Part shown: positions 44,788-49,881 of the stretch, piece after piece
Numbering within the stretch: position 1 is the first letter of the stretch
Layout of the letters: each line of letters opens with the position of its first letter
NCBI GenBank assembly: GCA_030748335.1
Contig: JASMMD010000006.1
Span: 1 to 49,881 of the forward strand
Reading direction: 5' to 3'
DNA: 49,881 bases
Origin: Candidatus Thalassarchaeum sp.
GTDB taxonomy: Archaea > Thermoplasmatota > Poseidoniia > Poseidoniales > Thalassarchaeaceae
Position numbers and translations under genes: made by a program
The notes under the pieces: model-generated
What the model was told of the DNA's origin: nothing
Databases searched by the model: none
The model's input: the letters and a program-made list of their open reading frames with translations, nothing else

Positions 44788-46446
44788 CTATGTCTCAGCC
44801 TCCGAATCGGTCCTTCCCCACTCCTTGACCCGTTTGATTATGCCAACCAACTCATCCGTCTTGTAGCGCCTGTCCTCGAAGATGAAGTTCACCAGCACGG
44901 GGTCCTCGATCATGCGTTGCAGCTCCACTGCGGGCAGTGCGTCGAACTCCTCACGTGACAGCGTGTTCAGGTTCCTGACGCGTGAGAGCAACACCTGACG
45001 GATCTTTTCGGGCCGCTGGTAGTACTCGTATCGCCTCGCGTCCCCGAAGCCGTAGTAGATGATGCGGAAGACGTGTCGCCAATCCTCTGGATCCTCCTTG
45101 CGAATAAGGACCGCCTCAAGGACGATGAACAACGTCAGGAAGAGTAGTAGCATTGCCATCCAATCGTTGGTGAAATAGATCAGCAGGTAGTATAGCAGGT
45201 TGTAGGTGTCGCCGAACAGAGTGGGCTGCTGGTGACGGCTCTCGTCGAAGATGACGATGGCGTTCGAGCTGGCCTGGGTGGAATTGGGGTTGACCAACAG
45301 GGCCTCGGCAATGATGTCGAGGGCCCACTTGCGATTGTCGGTATCTGGAATGGATATCGACTGGGTGGAGCCGCCACCGGCGGCGAAGAAGCCCATTGAT
45401 TCGGGATCGTACAGCGAGTTGATCAGAATCGAACCGTCGGCAACGAAGTGTACCCTGCCTGAGTCGGGGTCTATGCAGAGCCTGTCCTCGCAGTGCCTGA
45501 CGTAGACTGCGAACGGACCCTGCTCGTCGCCCTCGATTCCGAGCGACTCGAAGCCCACGGTCAGGTTGCCGTCGTCGTTGGTATCGAGATAGGAGTCGAG
45601 GGTAGACTTGGCTATGGCGTAGCGGTTCTCCACCGGATTGTACGAAGTGGCCTTCTCGAAGGCGGAGGGGGAGTTGGTGAGCAGGTGGTAGTTCTCGGAG
45701 AAGTCCCAGCCGTCGCTCGAGTGCCTGTGCGCACACAGGCCAGCGTCTGCCTCGGTCACGAAGGCGGAGATGGCAGGGTCGAGGGGCTCGGGATCCAGTA
45801 TGTCGATGACGCCATCGTCATCGAGGTCCTTCAGGCAGGGGTGTATGTTGGCCAGAGATCCAGAGTTGGTGGTGAAGTTGAACGCCGATCCGGTGTTGAG
45901 CCAGACGTAGTCGGCACCGAGCTCAGCAGCGTAGGATCCTTCGTCGTACAGCCTATGCCCGGAGTACTGTAGCCCGAATTGGTCGGCGAGGTTGCTGGAG
46001 TAGCCGAAGTCGTCCATCAGCAGAACTGTGCCTCCATTAGCGACGAAGGCCTCGATAGCTAGGATTTCTGAGGTGGTGTACCCCTCGCCCTCAGAGAACT
46101 CTATCACGCTCTCATCACCGGTGAAGCGAGGCAAGGAGATGGTATCCCGCTCGACCCCCGATACGATGAATATCGCTTCCTCTGGGTGGTCGATCTCGCT
46201 GAGCAGCAGAGGACTGGATACGAGCGCCGTGGTCTCGACACCCATGCCGTTTATGTCGGCCCTGAATGCCCCTAGATCGTCCCAGTCGTCACCGTATGCC
46301 GACTGGTGGGTCTGACCCGGGACGATGTAGGTCATGGCTACCGTGGAGACCAGAATCAGAAGCAGCGTCCAGAACGCGAAAATGAGTGTGCCGCGACGGG
46401 CGCGACGGGTCTTGAGGAAGTTCACAGTATCCCGCCAATCTGCCAC
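44788..46446 (-). CDS. DUF4350-like membrane-anchored protein with Ca-binding-like Asp loops
   Basis: TM FAFWTLLLILVSTVAMTYI and MAMLLLFLTLFIVLEAVLI, AFVANGGTVLLMDDFGYSSNLA, loop DLDDDGVIDILDPEPLDP; directly abuts DUF58; GTG start. Confidence 0.72.
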   Translation of the reverse strand: MADWRDTVNFLKTRRARRGTLIFAFWTLLLILVSTVAMTYIVPGQTHQSAYGDDWDDLGAFRADINGMGVETTALVSSPLLLSEIDHPEEAIFIVSGVERDTISLPRFTGDESVIEFSEGEGYTTSEILAIEAFVANGGTVLLMDDFGYSSNLADQFGLQYSGHRLYDEGSYAAELGADYVWLNTGSAFNFTTNSGSLANIHPCLKDLDDDGVIDILDPEPLDPAISAFVTEADAGLCAHRHSSDGWDFSENYHLLTNSPSAFEKATSYNPVENRYAIAKSTLDSYLDTNDDGNLTVGFESLGIEGDEQGPFAVYVRHCEDRLCIDPDSGRVHFVADGSILINSLYDPESMGFFAAGGGSTQSISIPDTDNRKWALDIIAEALLVNPNSTQASSNAIVIFDESRHQQPTLFGDTYNLLYYLLIYFTNDWMAMLLLFLTLFIVLEAVLIRKEDPEDWRHVFRIIYYGFGDARRYEYYQRPEKIRQVLLSRVRNLNTLSREEFDALPAVELQRMIEDPVLVNFIFEDRRYKTDELVGIIKRVKEWGRTDSEAET

Positions 46447-46457
46447 GCTGAGAGCCT

Positions 46458-46474
46458 CCGTTCCGTAGGAACGG
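46458..46474 (-). promoter_or_regulatory. Hairpin CCGTTCC-TAC-GGAACGG overlapping the SD of the DUF4350-like gene
   Basis: 7-bp perfect stem, 3' arm runs into cggagg upstream of GTG 46446. Confidence 0.45.
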
Positions 46475-46536
46475 TTGACGAGCCCGAACTTCGTCTTAAG
46501 ACCATTATGTGGAGATGAACGGGTCGTGCATCAGTG

Positions 46537-46779
46537 TCAACGCGACAGTTGCACGCTCGCCCCGACGTTAGCCACTTCCTCGACGGGCACCGAGATGAGT
46601 CCGTCAACCGTGGGCCATGGCAGCATAGTGGGGTCGATATCCGGTTCGATCGAAACCAGCAGGGAGACGATGCTGCCGGTGTCGGTGTCCAGTCGGAAGT
46701 CCGCCATGTGACCTAGGCGGTCCCCGGATCCGTCCAAGACCTCCCGCCCTAGAATCTCACGGCCGAAGGTCGTCGGCAT
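46537..46779 (-). CDS. PRC-barrel domain protein
   Basis: GREILGREVLDGSGDRLGHMADFRLDTDTGSIVSLLV...LISVPVEEVANVG. Confidence 0.85.
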   Translation of the reverse strand: MPTTFGREILGREVLDGSGDRLGHMADFRLDTDTGSIVSLLVSIEPDIDPTMLPWPTVDGLISVPVEEVANVGASVQLSR

Positions 46780-46788
46780 TCTTCCACC

Positions 46789-49014
46789 TCATACTGATTC
46801 GATGCCAGAGAGTCCATCAGAGCCACGCCGTACGGACTCTAGGCCGCTTGTCAGCATGGACTCCATGCGACCGTAGTACTGCATCATCTCATCGGTCACC
46901 GTCGGGCGCACGCGCCCGATTGCCTCCTCGAAGTGCTTCTTCGAGACGGTCTTGCGCTCGGCCCTCATTGCGATGAGCGCGGCCTCCCTGCATATCGCTT
47001 CGATGTCCGCACCAGTGTAGTTCTGTAGACTTGAAGCCAGATCGAGCAGTTTGAACTTGCCTAGGGGCATATCCGCAGTGTGGATCTTGAGAATCTCCTT
47101 TATTGATGCGGTATCTGGCGGCGGGATGTGCAGCACTCGCTCGAACCTGCCACTGCGCAGCAGTGCCGGGTCGATCATCTCCGGGCGATTCGTGGCAGCC
47201 ACGACGATGACGCCCTCCATGCCCTCCACGCCGTCCATGCTGCTGAGCAGTTGGTTGACGACACGGTTCATCACGTCGGAGCCGGAACCGTCGCTAGTCC
47301 GTCGCATCCCTGCTATGCTCTCGAACTCGTCAAGGAACACGATTGAAGGGCTTGACTGCTTGGCCTTCTTGAAGACCTCTCGCACAGCCTTCTCAGATTG
47401 GCCGACCCACTTCGAAATCAGTTCAGGACCCTTGATGGTGATGAAATTAGCCTTAGCCTCGTTGGCGATTGCCTTGGCTATCAGCGTCTTGCCCGTGCCG
47501 GGTGCCCCGAAGAGCACGATTCCCCTAGGAGGGTTGATTCCGAAGTGCTCGAACATCTCGGGCTTGGTAAGGGGCCACTCGATGCTCTCCTTCAGCCTCT
47601 CCTTGACCTCCTCCAGCCCGCCTACCTGTTCCCATGAGACCTCGGGCACCTCGAGGTAAATCTCGCGCAGTGCGCTGGGCTCAATCTCCTTAATGGCCTG
47701 GCGGAAGTCAGACATTCTAACCTCCATTTTCTCAAGCACCTCTGGAGGAATCTGCTCCTCGTCCAAGTCAATCTCGGGTAGATACCGACGCAGTGCCTTC
47801 ATCGCTGACTCGCGGACAAGCGCTGAGATGTCAGCGCCCACGAAACCATAGGAGTTATCCAGCAACCAATCGATCTCGAAGTCGTCGCTGATGGGCATGC
47901 CACGAGTGTGGATGTTGATGATCTCGGCACGCCCATTCTTGTCGGGGACGCTGATCTCAAGTTCACGGTCGAAGCGGCCGGGGCGCCGCAGAGCGGGGTC
48001 GATGGCGTCGCGACGGTTGGTGGCGCCGATGACGACGACGTTGTCGCGGCCCTGCATCCCATCGAGCAGGGTCAACAGCTGAGCAACGACCCTGCGCTCC
48101 ACCTCACCGGTGACGTCCTCACGCTTCGGGGCAATGCTGTCGAGTTCGTCGATGAAAATGATGGCTGGGGCGTTGGCGGCGGCCTCGTCGAATATTTCCC
48201 TAAGTTGCTTCTCGCTCTCGCCGTAGTACTTGCTGATGATCTCGGGGCCGTTGATTGAGGTGAAGTGGGCGTTGGTTTCGGATGCGACCGCCTTCGCGAG
48301 CAGGGTCTTGCCAGTGCCGGGAGGGCCATGCAGAAGCACGCCCTTAGGTGGGTCAATGCCTAGTCGCCTAAACAGGATTGGGTGCTTCAGCGGCAGCTCA
48401 ATCATCTCCCGGATGTTCCGGAGCTGGTCTCCCAAGCCGCCTATGTCCTCGTAGGAGATGGTCTGGACCTGTCCTGACTCCTCCTCATCGATTGGCTCCT
48501 CCTTGATTATGATCTCAGTGTCAGGCAGGACCTGGACGATGCCCTTCGGGTTGGTCTGGACTATTGCGAATGGCAAGGCCTCAGCGAACAGCGTCATACC
48601 GGGGATGAAAATGCGATCACCAGCAACCACAGGGCGTTTGTTCAGGCCGCGCCTAGCGAAGCCCTCGATGCCGGGTCCGAAGCGGACCTTCTGCTGCTTA
48701 GCCATCACCGGACTGAGCACTAGGCGCTGGCAGGGCTGGGTCTCGACCTTGGTGATGCTGACCCTGTCACCGAGACTCACTCCGGCGTTCTTCCTGATGA
48801 TTCCGTCGATTCTGATAACACCTAGATTAGCGTCCTCAGGACGACAGCGCCATACGATGGCGGCCGTGCGGGACTCGCCGGTGATTTCGACGATATCGCC
48901 TGGCTTGAGGTTGAGTTCGTTGTCGAATGGAACCCGTGCACGCCCGTGACCGACGTCACTCGGGATGGCCTTGGCCACCCTGAGAGTTAGTGATTCAGAC
49001 GAGTCTTCTGACAC
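46789..49014 (-). CDS. cdc48: CDC48/VCP-type AAA+ ATPase
   Basis: Two AAA modules: [23 protein letters not shown] and [51 protein letters not shown]-domain; GTG start. Confidence 0.96.
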   Translation of the reverse strand: MSEDSSESLTLRVAKAIPSDVGHGRARVPFDNELNLKPGDIVEITGESRTAAIVWRCRPEDANLGVIRIDGIIRKNAGVSLGDRVSITKVETQPCQRLVLSPVMAKQQKVRFGPGIEGFARRGLNKRPVVAGDRIFIPGMTLFAEALPFAIVQTNPKGIVQVLPDTEIIIKEEPIDEEESGQVQTISYEDIGGLGDQLRNIREMIELPLKHPILFRRLGIDPPKGVLLHGPPGTGKTLLAKAVASETNAHFTSINGPEIISKYYGESEKQLREIFDEAAANAPAIIFIDELDSIAPKREDVTGEVERRVVAQLLTLLDGMQGRDNVVVIGATNRRDAIDPALRRPGRFDRELEISVPDKNGRAEIINIHTRGMPISDDFEIDWLLDNSYGFVGADISALVRESAMKALRRYLPEIDLDEEQIPPEVLEKMEVRMSDFRQAIKEIEPSALREIYLEVPEVSWEQVGGLEEVKERLKESIEWPLTKPEMFEHFGINPPRGIVLFGAPGTGKTLIAKAIANEAKANFITIKGPELISKWVGQSEKAVREVFKKAKQSSPSIVFLDEFESIAGMRRTSDGSGSDVMNRVVNQLLSSMDGVEGMEGVIVVAATNRPEMIDPALLRSGRFERVLHIPPPDTASIKEILKIHTADMPLGKFKLLDLASSLQNYTGADIEAICREAALIAMRAERKTVSKKHFEEAIGRVRPTVTDEMMQYYGRMESMLTSGLESVRRGSDGLSGIESV

Positions 49015-49158
49015 AACGGCGCACCCCTAGCAGACACTCTTCGGTTGTGAGGTTAGTTAAACCTACCAACATCGAGGTGTCCGTAAGACTGGAACGGTTA
49101 TCGGAACGAAGGAGGCGGATGAGTAGGATTCATGGCGTAAGGGTGATTCGCGTGGGCC

Positions 49159-49881
49159 ATGACCCATGTGCTCGAGACCGGTTTCGAAGTGATGGAGGGG
49201 GACAATCCGAACGGAAGCCCTAAGATTCGTGGCTACAACATCGTGAATGGGCAACTGACCGAAGCCAAGGACGGTGGCACCTTCGAGAGTCACAACCCTG
49301 CCTGGCTCGACGACTGCCTAGGGGAGTTTCCCCTCTCCACGAAGGAGGATGTTCACGCGGCGCTGCATGCCGCTCGGGCTGCATTTCCGGGGTGGGCGGC
49401 TACCCCCGCGCCCACGCGCGGGCAGATAATCGGCAACATGGGTCGGCTCCTGATGCAGTACAAAGACGACATAGTCCGGGTGGAGACCCGTGAAATCGGC
49501 AAGACGCTGAAGGAGTCGGCAGGCTCCGTTCAGGAGGCCATCGACACCTGTCTGTTCTTCCAATCGGAGGGTCGCAGGTTGTATGGTCAGACGGTCAACT
49601 CGGAGCTGCCTGACAAGGAACTCTTCACCTACCGCAGACCGCTAGGCGTATGCGGCATCATCAACGCCTGCAACTTCCCCGCAGCAGTGCCTTTCTGGAA
49701 GATGATACCGGCCATCATGTGTGGCAACACCTGCGTCTGGAAGTCGCCTCAGGACTCGCCGCTGCTCTCATTCATGCTGACTCGAATCATGCACGAGGCT
49801 GGTCTGCCCGATGGCGTCATCAACCTCATCCACGGCAAAGGCAGCGGGGCCGGTCAGAACCTCGTTGACGCGGTCGACGAG
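49159..49881 (+). CDS. Aldehyde dehydrogenase family protein, truncated by window end
   Basis: Hand translation MTHVLETGFEVMEGDNPNGSPKIRGYNIVNGQ...YRRPLGVCGIINACNFPAAVPFWKMIPAIMCGNTCVWKSPQDSPLLSFML; frame open to 49881, absent from ORF track. Confidence 0.92.
   Translation, partial: MTHVLETGFEVMEGDNPNGSPKIRGYNIVNGQLTEAKDGGTFESHNPAWLDDCLGEFPLSTKEDVHAALHAARAAFPGWAATPAPTRGQIIGNMGRLLMQYKDDIVRVETREIGKTLKESAGSVQEAIDTCLFFQSEGRRLYGQTVNSELPDKELFTYRRPLGVCGIINACNFPAAVPFWKMIPAIMCGNTCVWKSPQDSPLLSFMLTRIMHEAGLPDGVINLIHGKGSGAGQNLVDAVDE

Overview
This 49.9 kb, GC-rich, gene-dense window is archaeal chromosome. It carries the archaeal rps13-rps4-rps11-rpoD(Rpo3) cluster, CDC48, a pantoate kinase and a TtuA/Ncs6-like tRNA thiolase. 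It also carries bacterial-type genes: LeuRS, homodimeric pyruvate dehydrogenase E1 (AceE), class II fumarase, BolA-glutaredoxin, ATP-PEPCK and M32 carboxypeptidase. This mix resembles marine Poseidoniales (Marine Group II) euryarchaea, but that assignment is an inference. I support about 40 CDSs, including one not in the ORF track (aldehyde dehydrogenase running off the right edge) and one small ORF below the track cutoff (49 aa). I recognised no rRNA, tRNA, CRISPR array or transposase. The most unusual locus is the ~870 bp gap between convergent fumC and a beta-propeller gene (about 3161-4032). It is strongly pyrimidine-biased on the + strand, has degenerate repeats (a 23-nt exact repeat) and a 26-nt homopyrimidine mirror repeat, and is bordered by stable hairpins that form GAAA and UUCG tetraloops if transcribed from the minus strand. 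Every other convergent junction here is between -6 and +65 bp. I propose a structured purine-rich ncRNA or a DNA-structural element. Other leads are an RHH-fumarase fusion, switch-like hairpins in the leuS and aceE leaders, a dyad over a GNAT start codon, a wHTH-STAND ATPase divergent from a ferritin-like/VIT transporter, a 1254-aa polytopic membrane protein, SAP-domain proteins including a membrane-anchored one, and a TPD-motif nuclease-like protein. All calls come from reading the sequence; no database search or folding was run.
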